A DNA stretch of 64,000 nt. Source: an uncultured Verrucomicrobiales bacterium. GTDB taxonomy: Bacteria > Verrucomicrobiota > Verrucomicrobiia > Verrucomicrobiales > DEV007. Shown here in pieces: positions 7,922 through 16,249 of this stretch. A program made the translations under genes and the position numbers. Location of the stretch: assembly GCA_943789025.1 (NCBI GenBank), contig CALSSN010000004.1, forward strand, positions 124,001 to 188,000, given 5' to 3'. A model generated the notes under the pieces. The model did not search any database and was not told the origin of the DNA. It saw nothing but the letters and a program-made list of their open reading frames with translations. How positions within the stretch are numbered: the first letter of the stretch is position 1; every line of letters begins with the position of its first letter.

Positions 7922-8950
7922 ATGAGCGACATCAAAAAACTTGTCAATGATCCCTTGAAGGTTGCCGACGAACTGCTCGATGGGCTGGTCGAGGCATACG
8001 ACGGAGACTGTGAAAAGGTCGGAAGGCGGTCGATCGTGAAAACGAGTATTCCCGCTGGGAAAGTGGCCCTCCTTGTCGGTGGTGGCAGCGGGCACGAACC
8101 AATCTATCATGGGCTGGTAGGGAAGAATCTCGCGGACGGTGCAGCCTGCGGTGATATTTTCGCGGCGCCCTCGCCGGACATCGTTTTCGAGGCGACCGAA
8201 GCCGTGAACAAGGGAAACGGGGTGCTTTACCTCTACGGGAATTACGCCGGCGACGTGATGAACTTCGATATGGGCGCCGAACTCGCCGAGGAAGAGGACA
8301 TCGACGTTCGTACGGTTCTGATCTGGGATGATGTGTGTTCGGCGCCGCCGACGGAAAAGAAAAACCGGCGGGGAATCGCCGGGCTGGTGCCTGTTGTGAA
8401 ATTGGTGGGGGCTGCATCGCAGACTGCGCAATCGCTGGACGAACTCGAGGCGACTGCAAAGAAGGCAGTCCTGCAGACTCGCTCCGTGGGTGTTTCCATG
8501 GCACCTGGATCGATTCCGGCCTCTGGGAAGCCGACCTTTGAAATCGCTGAGAATGAGATCGGTTTAGGCATGGGAATTCACGGGGAACCTGGCGTCAAAG
8601 AGATCCCGATGACGACCGCGGATGAACTTACGCCGATGATGTTGGACTTGGTCTTCGAGGATTTTGAAAAAGATGAGGAGGTGGCAGAGCTCTCAGCAGG
8701 CGATGAAATCGTCCTGCTCGTCAACAGCCTGGGAGCGACGACGATGATGGAATGCCTGATCTGCTTGCGGAAGGCGAAGGAAATCCTCAATGCCAGGGGC
8801 ATCGTGGTGCGCGACACCATTGTCGGGCCATTGGTGACCTGCCAGGAGATGGCGGGAATTTCTTTCTCGGTGACCCGCTTGGATGATGAATTGAGAACGC
8901 TCTGGGACATGCCCTGCGAGTCGGTGTGTTATTCGAAAATGCAAAGTTAG
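7922..8950 (+). CDS. dhaK: Dihydroxyacetone kinase, subunit DhaK
   Basis: This 342-residue protein is the substrate-binding half of a DhaKL-type kinase. The region VALLVGGGSGHEPIYHGLVG (residues about 44-63) and LYGNYAGDVMNFDMG are family hallmarks. The histidine that forms a hemiaminal with the ketone is His220 in GMGIHGEPG. The enzyme phosphorylates dihydroxyacetone or longer ketoses such as erythrulose, using phosphate from the partner subunit DhaL (ATP or phosphotransferase system). dhaL starts 17 bases downstream, which is normal. No DhaM is seen, so the ATP-dependent type is more likely. The ~250-base gap upstream shows no coding sequence and includes an A/T-rich leader just before ATG. 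Confidence 0.92.
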   Translation: MSDIKKLVNDPLKVADELLDGLVEAYDGDCEKVGRRSIVKTSIPAGKVALLVGGGSGHEPIYHGLVGKNLADGAACGDIFAAPSPDIVFEATEAVNKGNGVLYLYGNYAGDVMNFDMGAELAEEEDIDVRTVLIWDDVCSAPPTEKKNRRGIAGLVPVVKLVGAASQTAQSLDELEATAKKAVLQTRSVGVSMAPGSIPASGKPTFEIAENEIGLGMGIHGEPGVKEIPMTTADELTPMMLDLVFEDFEKDEEVAELSAGDEIVLLVNSLGATTMMECLICLRKAKEILNARGIVVRDTIVGPLVTCQEMAGISFSVTRLDDELRTLWDMPCESVCYSKMQS

Positions 8951-8967
8951 GGGACCTTGAACAAGTA

Positions 8968-9610
8968 ATGAATAAGGCAAAAGACGACCTTTCCATCGAG
9001 CAAGTGCAGGAGATGATGCTCCTCGTCGCTGACCGTATTATTGCAGCTGAGGATCTTCTGACCGATGCCGACCGGAATCTCGGTGACGGGGATCATGGTC
9101 TGGGAATGACGCGCGGTCTCACCGCGGTCAAAGAGAAGCTGACGGGAGCTGAATTCCCCTCCATCGAGAAAGGTCCTGACCTCGGCTGGAATGGCCATGA
9201 TCAGTGCCATGGGTGGCGCCTCCGGGGCGATTTTTGGAACGGTTTTCCGAAGCGGCGGCAAGGGGATCGCTGGAGCAGAGAAATTCGGGGCACTGGAGTT
9301 GGCAGGTTTTCTCAAAGCAGCGGTGGATGGAGTCATGGAGCGCGGGGGAGCGAAGCCGGGCGACAAGACGATGGTAGATGCGCTCTATCCGGCGGCGGAA
9401 AAGGCGGCTGAGGTCACAGAGTTGTCTCTGGTGGAAGCGGCTGACGCTGTGGCCGGTGCGGCCGAAGCCGGTCGGGAAGCCAGCAAAGAGATGATTGCGA
9501 CGATGGGACGGGCGAAAACTCTCGGGGAGCGCTCCTTGGGGCATCCGGATGCAGGAGCCTGTTCGATCAGTATCATTCTTCGAGGGATGCATGCCTACAT
9601 CGCTTCCTGA
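8968..9610 (+). pseudogene. dhaL: Dihydroxyacetone kinase subunit DhaL, broken by a one-base frameshift
   Basis: The N-terminal part from ATG 8968 carries DhaL features: helix DLSIEQVQEMM, then DADRNLGDGDHGLGMTRG, whose aspartates bind the two Mg ions of the nucleotide. Frame is lost just after SIEKG (near 9170-9175). The rest continues in the next frame as VLTSAGMAMISAMGGASG..IFGTVFRSGGKG up to GHPDAGACSISIILRGM, covering the ADP-binding lid. Removing one G in the run AAAGG at 9168-9173 rejoins both into about 213 residues, the usual length of DhaL. The frameshift may be a sequencing error or real decay. If real, the upstream DhaK would lack its partner here. Confidence 0.85.
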
Positions 9611-9670
9611 AACTGAAAACGATTACTTCACCAGACTAATCAACCGAAAGAAAAACCGAATCATAATATT

Positions 9671-10549
9671 ATGGCAGACCTCGATGACATCCGCGACGGC
9701 GACAACTTCGGGCTGAACAGCCCCGCCGATACCAGTAAGTTTTACCTCAAGGGCATGAATAGCATGGGCTGGGGCTTGAAGAACCGTATGTCGCGGATCT
9801 TCAACCGTGCATCCGGTCGCACTGTGATGCTCGCTTTCGACCACGGCTTCCTCATGGGGCCGACTTCGGGTCTCGAGCGTATCGACCTAAGCATCGCGCC
9901 GCTCGCTGAACACGCCGACTGCCTGATGGGTTGCCGTGGGTCGATCCGCACCATGATACCACCGGAGAACACCCAGCCGGTGTGCTTACGCGCCGATACG
10001 GGAACGACCATCCTCACCGAGATGAACCACAATGTCCTGCTCGGAGAGGAGGAGATGGTGAGAATGAATCCTTCGGCGCTCGCCGCCATGATCGCGGTGG
10101 GCGACGCTGCGACCGAAGCCAGAACGATGGCGAATTTCAGCCGCCTCGTAGATATCGGTAACAAGTATGACATTCCGGTCATGTGCGTCACCGCGGTTGG
10201 TAAGGATATGGCTCGTGACGCCCGCTACTTTGGCCTCGCCTCACGGGTGGGCGCCGAGAACGGTGCCAGCATCGTCAAGACCTACTACACGGAAGGCTTC
10301 GAGAACGTGGTTGCCTGCACGTCGGTTCCAGTTGTCATCGCCGGTGGGAAGAAACTACCTGAGATTGAGGCGCTAGAAATGGCTTACCGAGCAATCGAAT
10401 GCGGTGCCGCCGGCGTCGACATGGGCCGCAACGTCTTCCAGTCTGAAGCGCCGGTCGCGATGATCAAAGCGGTCGGTGCCGTGGTGCACGAGGGCATGAA
10501 ACCCCAGGAAGCCCTCAAACTTTACGAGTCTCTCAAGGCGGAAGGCTGA
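9671..10549 (+). CDS. lsrF: LsrF-like class I aldolase/thiolase
   Basis: This 292-residue protein is strongly LsrF-like along its whole length. It starts MADLDDI, and carries NRASGRTVMLAFDHG, TSGLERIDLSIAPL, VTAVGKDMARD and VDMGRNVFQSEAPVAMIKAV. The Schiff-base lysine is Lys203 in ASIVKTYYTEGF, the same number as in the E. coli protein. In E. coli, LsrF handles a phosphorylated AI-2 derivative (3-hydroxy-5-phosphonooxypentane-2,4-dione thiolase). No AI-2 import genes (lsrACDB) or LsrK lie here, so this copy may act on another phosphorylated ketose made by the DhaKL-like kinase. Gap to the disrupted dhaL is 60 bases; the next gene is 36 bases on. Confidence 0.85.
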   Translation: MADLDDIRDGDNFGLNSPADTSKFYLKGMNSMGWGLKNRMSRIFNRASGRTVMLAFDHGFLMGPTSGLERIDLSIAPLAEHADCLMGCRGSIRTMIPPENTQPVCLRADTGTTILTEMNHNVLLGEEEMVRMNPSALAAMIAVGDAATEARTMANFSRLVDIGNKYDIPVMCVTAVGKDMARDARYFGLASRVGAENGASIVKTYYTEGFENVVACTSVPVVIAGGKKLPEIEALEMAYRAIECGAAGVDMGRNVFQSEAPVAMIKAVGAVVHEGMKPQEALKLYESLKAEG

Positions 10550-10585
10550 ACCTGAGAATCAACGGAACTGAAAAGAGAAAAAACC

Positions 10586-11614
10586 ATGGAAAAATCCTCA
10601 CTGAAACTTCACAATGCAATGTGGCCTGGCCTGGTCGGCAAAGGCGACGACGATGGCCAGGAACCACCGATCGGTCTCGAGCAGATGCTTGACCTGACAG
10701 CGGATGCCGAAGTCAACGGTCAGAAATTCGACGGGGTTGATTGCTTTCTTTTTCTCCCGCACATCGACCCCGCGGGCGGTGACGACGAGTTGCGCAGAGT
10801 CGCGGATCTCATTCAAGGTAAAGGCTTCTCGGTTGGATCGCTGGTGGCACCGGTCTGGCCGGGAACGGTGGGCGATTCGGCCATGGGCGACGCAGAACAA
10901 CGCGGGAAGTTTCTTGGCGCAGTGGAACTCGCCTGTCGGATGGCACGGGTTTTCAACGAACAGGGAGTCCGCAAGTATGGCCTGATCCGTATCGATTCGG
11001 CTGAGTTTGGGGTCGAAAAGTGGCGTGAAAACCCGAAAGCGAATACCAAACAGATCGCTGAGACTTTCAAGGAAGCTGCTCGAATCGCTGCTGATCACGG
11101 CGAGCGATTGGCTGCGGAAGGGGAGATCTGCTGGGCGGGAATGCACAGTTGGAAGGACATGCTCGACCTGCTCGAAGAAGTCGGGATGCCCGAGACGGTC
11201 GGTTTCCAAGCCGACCTGGCCCACACGTACCTCTACCTTCTCGGTTACAATGCCCCAGAGCATGCCCTCGTGAAAGAGGGGTATTCGGAGGAGGAATTCT
11301 GGGCGGCGTACGAACAGATGACCGACAAATTACGGCCCTGGACGATCGATTTCCATGTGGCTCAGAATGACGGAGAAGTCCATGGAGCTGGTTCCCATGA
11401 CAAGACTGGCAAGCACTGCCCGGCGGATGACCCGAACGGGAAGCTCGACATCGTGAAGTGCGCGAGCTACTGGCTCAAAGATTATGAATCCCGTGGTATC
11501 GAACATATCTGCTGGGATGGCTGCATGTTCCCGAACGCGACTCTGGAAGAGGCAAAGACGTGGAACACGATTCTGGAAACCATGATCGCCGTCCGTGACA
11601 CCCAGGAAGCCTGA
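10586..11614 (+). CDS. Sugar phosphate isomerase/epimerase-like TIM-barrel protein
   Basis: This 342-residue protein belongs to the xylose-isomerase-like TIM-barrel group. Likely metal ligands appear in [27 protein letters not shown] and [12 protein letters not shown], and the C-terminal segment ends with [17 protein letters not shown]. It begins 36 bases after the LsrF-like gene with AAAAGAGAAAAAACC in the leader. I cannot name the substrate. In a cluster with an aldolase, an aldolase-dehydrogenase fusion and a DhaK-type kinase, an isomerase that feeds the kinase or aldolase is the simplest reading. Confidence 0.75.
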   Translation: MEKSSLKLHNAMWPGLVGKGDDDGQEPPIGLEQMLDLTADAEVNGQKFDGVDCFLFLPHIDPAGGDDELRRVADLIQGKGFSVGSLVAPVWPGTVGDSAMGDAEQRGKFLGAVELACRMARVFNEQGVRKYGLIRIDSAEFGVEKWRENPKANTKQIAETFKEAARIAADHGERLAAEGEICWAGMHSWKDMLDLLEEVGMPETVGFQADLAHTYLYLLGYNAPEHALVKEGYSEEEFWAAYEQMTDKLRPWTIDFHVAQNDGEVHGAGSHDKTGKHCPADDPNGKLDIVKCASYWLKDYESRGIEHICWDGCMFPNATLEEAKTWNTILETMIAVRDTQEA

Positions 11615-11667
11615 TCGCTGAAAGGCGGGATCGAGTAAGCGCCAACCGCCTGTCCATAAAAAACGCG

Positions 11668-12585
11668 ATGACTGCGCATCGACTCAGACTCCTTTTTCCC
11701 CTGTGCCTTCTCTTTGCTTTGGGTCCGGCTTTTCTTTCGGTTGAAGCTGAGCAAGCAGCCAAAGAGCAAAACACAGCGCCTGAGAGTAGCGAGTCTTCAG
11801 CACCGTTGAAAGCCCTGCTCATCGCGGGAGGATGCTGTCACGACTATGTCGCGCAGCACCGCATTCTCTTCGAGGGGATCCAAGCACGGGCGAATATTCA
11901 GGTCGACGTGATCTGGACGCGGGACAAGTCGGCCAAACCTGCCTTGCCACTCTTCGAGAACCCGGACTGGGCGAAGGGCTACGACATCGTCATCCATGAC
12001 GAGTGTGCTGCTCTCAACGAGAACGCCAGGCTCATGGAGAACATCCTCAAGGCGCACGAGACGATCCCCTCGGTGCAACTTCACTGTGCAATGCACTCGT
12101 TTCGTGGGCGGGGAAACTCGAGAGAAACTTTCACCGCGAAAGGTCATCACGACTGGTGCAAGCGGATCGGCCTGCTCTCGACGAGGCACGGCCCGCACGT
12201 TCCGGTATCGGTGGAGATCGTCGATGCGGAACACCCGATCACAAAACCTCTGAAAGACTGGGTGACAGGAAAAGAAGAGCTTTACAACAACGCCGAGATT
12301 TACGATGCCGAGCCGCTTGCCATGGGCACGCAGACATACATGAAGAACGGCAAGGAGATCACTGACGCTGCCATCGTTGCGTGGGTGAATACCAAGTCTG
12401 GGGCGCTTTCATTTTCGACCTCGCTCGGGCATTACAACGAAGTTGTCGAGAGTGACGAATATCTTGATCTGGTCACGCGGGGTACTCTGTGGGCGTGTGG
12501 GAAGCTCGACGATCCGGATTACCACACACCCTACACCGGGACGAATGCGGTTCGTGAAATTGAGCTTAAAACTCCCGCCGAGTGA
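11668..12585 (+). CDS. Secreted ThuA-domain protein
   Basis: This 305-residue protein starts with a signal peptide (hydrophobic LLFPLCLLFALGPAFLS, cut near residue 27) and then has the ThuA fold, a glutamine-amidotransferase-like fold named after trehalose utilisation. Visible parts are ALLIAGGCCHDYVAQHRI, YDIVIHDEC, GNSRETFTAKGHHDW, EHPITKPLKDW and a final TRGTLWACG. ThuA proteins are abundant in Verrucomicrobiota and Planctomycetota sugar-degradation loci. The biochemical role is not settled. It follows the TIM-barrel gene by 53 bases in the same direction and probably ends the cluster. Confidence 0.78.
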   Translation: MTAHRLRLLFPLCLLFALGPAFLSVEAEQAAKEQNTAPESSESSAPLKALLIAGGCCHDYVAQHRILFEGIQARANIQVDVIWTRDKSAKPALPLFENPDWAKGYDIVIHDECAALNENARLMENILKAHETIPSVQLHCAMHSFRGRGNSRETFTAKGHHDWCKRIGLLSTRHGPHVPVSVEIVDAEHPITKPLKDWVTGKEELYNNAEIYDAEPLAMGTQTYMKNGKEITDAAIVAWVNTKSGALSFSTSLGHYNEVVESDEYLDLVTRGTLWACGKLDDPDYHTPYTGTNAVREIELKTPAE

Positions 12586-12694
12586 TGGCCCTTTTGCTAT
12601 TTTCCAGAGAGCCGGGATGATCGGAAGAGAGAGTGCCTCTGCTGTTCTTGAGGCAACCCGGCCGGGCAGGCCTCACCGGAAGAGGGCATGGTTC

Positions 12695-13300
12695 TCAAAG
12701 CTCCGCAGAAAGAACCTGAGCAATGAGCCATTCTTGAATGAAGCCGTAGGCCTGATTTCTTAAGAAAGCGTTGATCCGAGTCTCGACTGGGTGCGGGTTC
12801 TGGGAGGAATCATCGACCATCACGGTTGGTCTTTCGCCCTCCCAGGAAATTGCAACAGTCTCGTCGCCATTCGAGTCGAAAAGGTCAAACCGGGTGGCGA
12901 GCACAAGCCGCGCTTGATTGAGTGCTCCATACCAACTCTCGGCGTGTGCCTTGGGGATTTGAAGAGAGAAATATGCCTTATCGCCGTGTTCGCCCTCGTC
13001 GTCCGGGATGTCATCAGAATTACCATCCAGCGGGACACAGTTTTGCAAGTCGGCCTCAACCACGGCAAGCGCATCGGCAAATTCTTGACGGAATCCAGTC
13101 GTGACAAAATCCTCCCAGTCGTCGAGGAATGATGTTTCTTCTTCACTGGGGTTATCGATCGGCGGTTGGTAAAGCCTGTGTTCGGCTTTCTTACACCCGA
13201 GGGTGTCAGCTGCCGAGGCGAGGCCAGCCAGCAACTCGCGTTCGAGTTCCGTGAGGAGAGCGAATCCCCACGTGTCATCATTGAAGTCTCGAAGTCTCAC
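12695..13300 (-). CDS. DUF2017-family protein, translationally coupled to clpS
   Basis: This 201-residue acidic protein looks like the DUF2017 family, whose gene usually sits next to clpS. It has a helical N-terminal half (LTELERELLAGLASAAD) and a C-terminal helical part, with an aspartate-rich linker (GNSDDIPDDEGEHGD). No catalytic motif is apparent. The start is a GTG at 13298-13300 that overlaps the clpS stop by four bases (GTGA), which suggests the two are translated together. Position beside ClpS hints at a role in protein-degradation adaptor function, but no direct evidence is visible. Confidence 0.65.
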   Translation of the reverse strand: MRLRDFNDDTWGFALLTELERELLAGLASAADTLGCKKAEHRLYQPPIDNPSEEETSFLDDWEDFVTTGFRQEFADALAVVEADLQNCVPLDGNSDDIPDDEGEHGDKAYFSLQIPKAHAESWYGALNQARLVLATRFDLFDSNGDETVAISWEGERPTVMVDDSSQNPHPVETRINAFLRNQAYGFIQEWLIAQVLSAEL

Positions 13301-13581
13301 CCGTCTACCTGTTCGATTCTGGAAAGCAACTGGTGACTCTGGAGCTGCTGGACATAAAACTCTGCCTTTTCACGGGGCCCGGTCCAGACCACCGAGCGCC
13401 CGCTTTGGTGCACCTCCATCATCAGACGGGTTGCTTTGGACTCGGAGAAACCGAAGAGCTTGCGCAGAATGAGAGTGACGTAACTCATCAGGTTCACAGG
13501 ATCATTAAGAACGAGTACATTCCACGGCAGATCGATTTCATCCTCGATTTGAGTTTCAGCCAGGGTCTCGGTGCTAGCCAT
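13297..13581 (-). CDS. clpS: ATP-dependent Clp protease adaptor ClpS
   Basis: This 94-residue protein is a ClpS adaptor. The family segment begins with DLPWNVLVLNDPVNLMSYVTL, where N-D binds the N-terminal residue of substrates, and includes FGFSESKATRLMMEVHQSG and a C-terminal FYVQQLQ. ClpS brings N-degron substrates to the ClpA/ClpC unfoldase. Length is in the normal range of about 90-105. I start at ATG 13581 because the upstream sequence of this open frame reads unrelated to ClpS. It is followed by the coupled DUF2017 gene. The clpA gene is not in the window. Confidence 0.9.
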   Translation of the reverse strand: MASTETLAETQIEDEIDLPWNVLVLNDPVNLMSYVTLILRKLFGFSESKATRLMMEVHQSGRSVVWTGPREKAEFYVQQLQSHQLLSRIEQVDG

Positions 13582-13646
13582 CTCAGGAAAAATTAATGCT
13601 TTGATATTTCGTGCCAGCGGAGGGCCAGACACATGGCGATTCGAGC

Positions 13647-14282
13647 TTATGCAATCTGAAACCGAGAGGCGTCTCGCCCGGCAAAGACGGCGGATGCCAC
13701 ACCGGTCACTGCAGGCAGAAGGTGGCGGAAGTCGGTTACTTTCAGCGCGGGGTTCACCCGCCGCCACTCATCGAAGGCGAAGCCGACGAGAATCCCCTGG
13801 GAGGAAAGGTGAAGCACTGCGGCCTGGGCGGCAAAGACCGTGGCGTGATGACCGGGCATCCGGCCGGCAGTGAGGGATGCCGCAAGCTTGCTTAAGGTTG
13901 GACATGAACGCATGCCGGCACGGGCGTCGAGAACCTCCTTACCTGCGAGGGTCGAGGCATGGAAAGTCTCGGTCGGGAATTCCTCAAACTCGAGGTGGTA
14001 ATCCGCTGTCTCTATTTCGCGAACAAATCCTGTCCTCGCCAGCCTGGCGACTTGCTCGACATGCGGGGCCAGCAGCTCGATGAAAGCACCATGCATCCAG
14101 CCGAGAAATGACGCATCTCCCGGCGCGCACAGAGTCACCGGACCGAGGGCAGGGATCGCCATGGTGGAGATGCGGACTGCGCGTTCCAATTCGTCGGTGA
14201 CGTGAGCTTGCTGCTGTGGTTCGAGAGACTGCACGGGATTCTGGTGCCTGCGGGGCTGGCTGGAAAACTTAGCACAGCCCAC
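13647..14282 (-). CDS. Conserved-looking hypothetical protein, about 211 residues
   Basis: I do not recognise this protein. It has a GTG start preceded by a good GAGGAG ribosome site (spacing about five), which supports the 14282 start over internal methionines. The sequence is mostly helical in the second half, with STLAGKEVLDARAG and PGHHATVFAAQAAVLH as the most regular segments; the two adjacent histidines could bind metal but this is a guess. It lies upstream of clpS on the same strand with a 65-base gap, so it may be transcribed with clpS. Confidence 0.6.
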   Translation of the reverse strand: MGCAKFSSQPRRHQNPVQSLEPQQQAHVTDELERAVRISTMAIPALGPVTLCAPGDASFLGWMHGAFIELLAPHVEQVARLARTGFVREIETADYHLEFEEFPTETFHASTLAGKEVLDARAGMRSCPTLSKLAASLTAGRMPGHHATVFAAQAAVLHLSSQGILVGFAFDEWRRVNPALKVTDFRHLLPAVTGVASAVFAGRDASRFQIA

Positions 14283-14382
14283 CTGCTCCTCAAGAGGCAG
14301 GGAAAGTCACTTGCATCCTGACCGGTCTTTTTACCCCCTCTTTACAGAAGACTCTTTTCGCGACCACTAGGCTTGGATTGTT

Positions 14383-15531
14383 ATGAAAAAGCATCCGCTT
14401 AAAAACCAAGTCGTATCCGCCGTTGGCATCTCCGTGCTGACATTCTTTGCACCTCTGAATTCCGAACTGCTGGCCCACCGTGAGCCGGAACCGCCCGTCG
14501 TTCAGATCGCTCTGCTCCTCGATACCAGTAACTCGATGGATGGCCTGATCAACCAGGCGAAGACCCAACTCTGGAAGGTGGTCAACGAGTTTGGCTCTAC
14601 TCCCGAGGGGAGGAAGACCGCTCCGGTCGTCCAGGTCGCACTCTACGAGTATGGCAACGACAGTCTTTCCAAGCGAGGGCATTGGATTCGCTGTATTCTT
14701 CCTATGAGCCGGGACCTCGATCGGGTTTCTGAAGAACTCTTTTCCCTGACCACCAATGGCGGTAGTGAGTTCTGTGGCGCGGTTCTTCGACGCGCCGTCC
14801 AAGAGATCGCCTGGTCAGCCAACCCGGACAGCTACAAGGCCATCTTTATCGCCGGAAACGAACACTTCACCCAAGGCCCGATCCATTATCGGAGTGTCTG
14901 CGAGGCAGCGGTCGAGGCAGGTATCGTGATCAATACCATCCACTGTGGTAAGAAGGAAGCTGGAATCGAGGGGCGGTGGCGCCACGGAGCGAAAGCGGGA
15001 GGTGGCGAATTCATGACCATTGACCAAAACAGCGCGGTCATGCACATCCATGCGCCCCAGGATCGAAGGATCGCTGAGCTCAACGAGAAGCTCAACGACA
15101 CCTACCTCGCCTACGGTGGCAAGGCCGCGCAGAAGCAGAAGGCGAATCAGATTGCGCAGGACGCCAATGCCTCGAAAGCCGGATCACTCGCTGTGCGGAC
15201 GATCTGTAAAGCCACCATGAGCTACCACAACAGCGCGTGGGATCTCGTCGACGCCCTCAAAAAAGAAGACTTCGATCTCGCCGCTATCCCTGCCGCCGCC
15301 CTGCCGGAAGAGATGCAGAGGCTGGCACCCGCTGAGCGTTCAGCCCATGTGAAGAAGGTGGCGGCCAAACGCGAAGCCATCCAGAATGAGATTCTCGAAC
15401 TCAGTGAGGAACGTGCGGGTTTCGTCGCAGATAAGCTCGAAGAAGAAGGCAACGACGAAACAGTTGGCGCAGCCATGATCAAGGCAATCCGCTCGCAGGC
15501 AGCCCAAAAGGGACTTATCCTCAGCCAGTAA
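14383..15531 (+). CDS. Secreted von Willebrand factor A domain protein
   Basis: This 382-residue protein has an N-terminal export signal (hydrophobic about 8-30) and a VWA domain starting at QIALLLDTSNSMDG. The metal-ion-dependent adhesion site is Asp47-x-Ser49-x-Ser51. The rest of the domain carries VALYEYGNDS, the loop TTNGGSEFC, and KAIFIAGNEHFTQG. The C-terminal half (about 245-382) is helical and highly charged. The response regulator follows 13 bases downstream and the sensor kinase overlaps that, so all three look like one operon. It could be a surface sensor or effector linked to the two-component pair. Confidence 0.8.
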   Translation: MKKHPLKNQVVSAVGISVLTFFAPLNSELLAHREPEPPVVQIALLLDTSNSMDGLINQAKTQLWKVVNEFGSTPEGRKTAPVVQVALYEYGNDSLSKRGHWIRCILPMSRDLDRVSEELFSLTTNGGSEFCGAVLRRAVQEIAWSANPDSYKAIFIAGNEHFTQGPIHYRSVCEAAVEAGIVINTIHCGKKEAGIEGRWRHGAKAGGGEFMTIDQNSAVMHIHAPQDRRIAELNEKLNDTYLAYGGKAAQKQKANQIAQDANASKAGSLAVRTICKATMSYHNSAWDLVDALKKEDFDLAAIPAAALPEEMQRLAPAERSAHVKKVAAKREAIQNEILELSEERAGFVADKLEEEGNDETVGAAMIKAIRSQAAQKGLILSQ

Positions 15532-15544
15532 GTTACCCGTGGCA

Positions 15545-16249
15545 ATGGCAGCACCTACCATCCTTGTTATTGAGGACGACACTGCGATCCGTCGCGGTGT
15601 CGTCGATGCGCTTTCCGGGGCGGGATACTCGGTGATTGAAGCAGGCGACGGGCGAAGCGGCATGGAAAAAGCCCTCTCAGCCACCTACGATCTTCTTCTT
15701 CTCGACCTCGTTCTCCCCCACCATGGTGGCTTCGAAATCCTACAGCAGTTGGAGATTCAACGCCCTGGGGTGGCCGCGATTGTCCTCTCTGCGAAAGGCC
15801 AGGAAGAGGATAGGTGCCGCGGGCTCCGGCTCGGTGCGGATGACTACATGGTCAAGCCCTTCAGCGTGCGCGAGCTGATCGCCCGGGTTGAGGCGGTTCT
15901 CCGGCGCAGCCCGGAGCGCCCTCGTGAACGCGATAGCTTTCCACTTCCAGGAGGCGCTACTGCGCACCTTGAAAGACGGGAAGTTGTCTTTTCCGACGGG
16001 ACCTCAGAACAACTCTCTGAGAGAGAAACTGAGCTCCTCCGCTATATGGCGCGTTATCCGGGTCGAACTATTTCGCGGGAGGAGATCCTGCGAAGAGTCT
16101 GGCGCCTCGATCCCGCTCACCTCGAGACACGCACCATCGACATGCACATCGCTCACCTGCGCGAGAAACTTCGGGACCCACCATCCGCGCCGAAGATTAT
16201 TCGTACCATCCGTGGGTGTGGTTACGCATTGAAAACTGAAGACGAATGA
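15545..16249 (+). CDS. OmpR/PhoB-type response regulator
   Basis: This 234-residue protein has a receiver domain (LVIEDDTAIRRG at the start, phospho-acceptor Asp54 in LLLLDLVLP, Lys106 in DYMVKPF) and a winged-helix output domain (SERETELLRYMARYPGRTISREEILRRVW and MHIAHLREKLRD). It should bind DNA repeats once phosphorylated. I prefer ATG 15545 to the GTG six bases earlier; both keep the same domain. Its stop overlaps the start of the sensor kinase (ATGA), so kinase and regulator are coupled. It is separated from the VWA protein by 13 bases. Confidence 0.93.
   Translation: MAAPTILVIEDDTAIRRGVVDALSGAGYSVIEAGDGRSGMEKALSATYDLLLLDLVLPHHGGFEILQQLEIQRPGVAAIVLSAKGQEEDRCRGLRLGADDYMVKPFSVRELIARVEAVLRRSPERPRERDSFPLPGGATAHLERREVVFSDGTSEQLSERETELLRYMARYPGRTISREEILRRVWRLDPAHLETRTIDMHIAHLREKLRDPPSAPKIIRTIRGCGYALKTEDE

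Noticed and set aside
7109..8431. 440-residue antisense open frame with ALI repeats
   Set aside because: It arises because the 9-bp repeat is stop-free in all six frames and it lies opposite dhaK and the aldolase-dehydrogenase; composition is not protein-like.
11615..11667. AGGCGG/CCGCCT inverted repeat as terminator
   Set aside because: It has no T run and lies in the leader of the ThuA gene, so it is not a convincing terminator.
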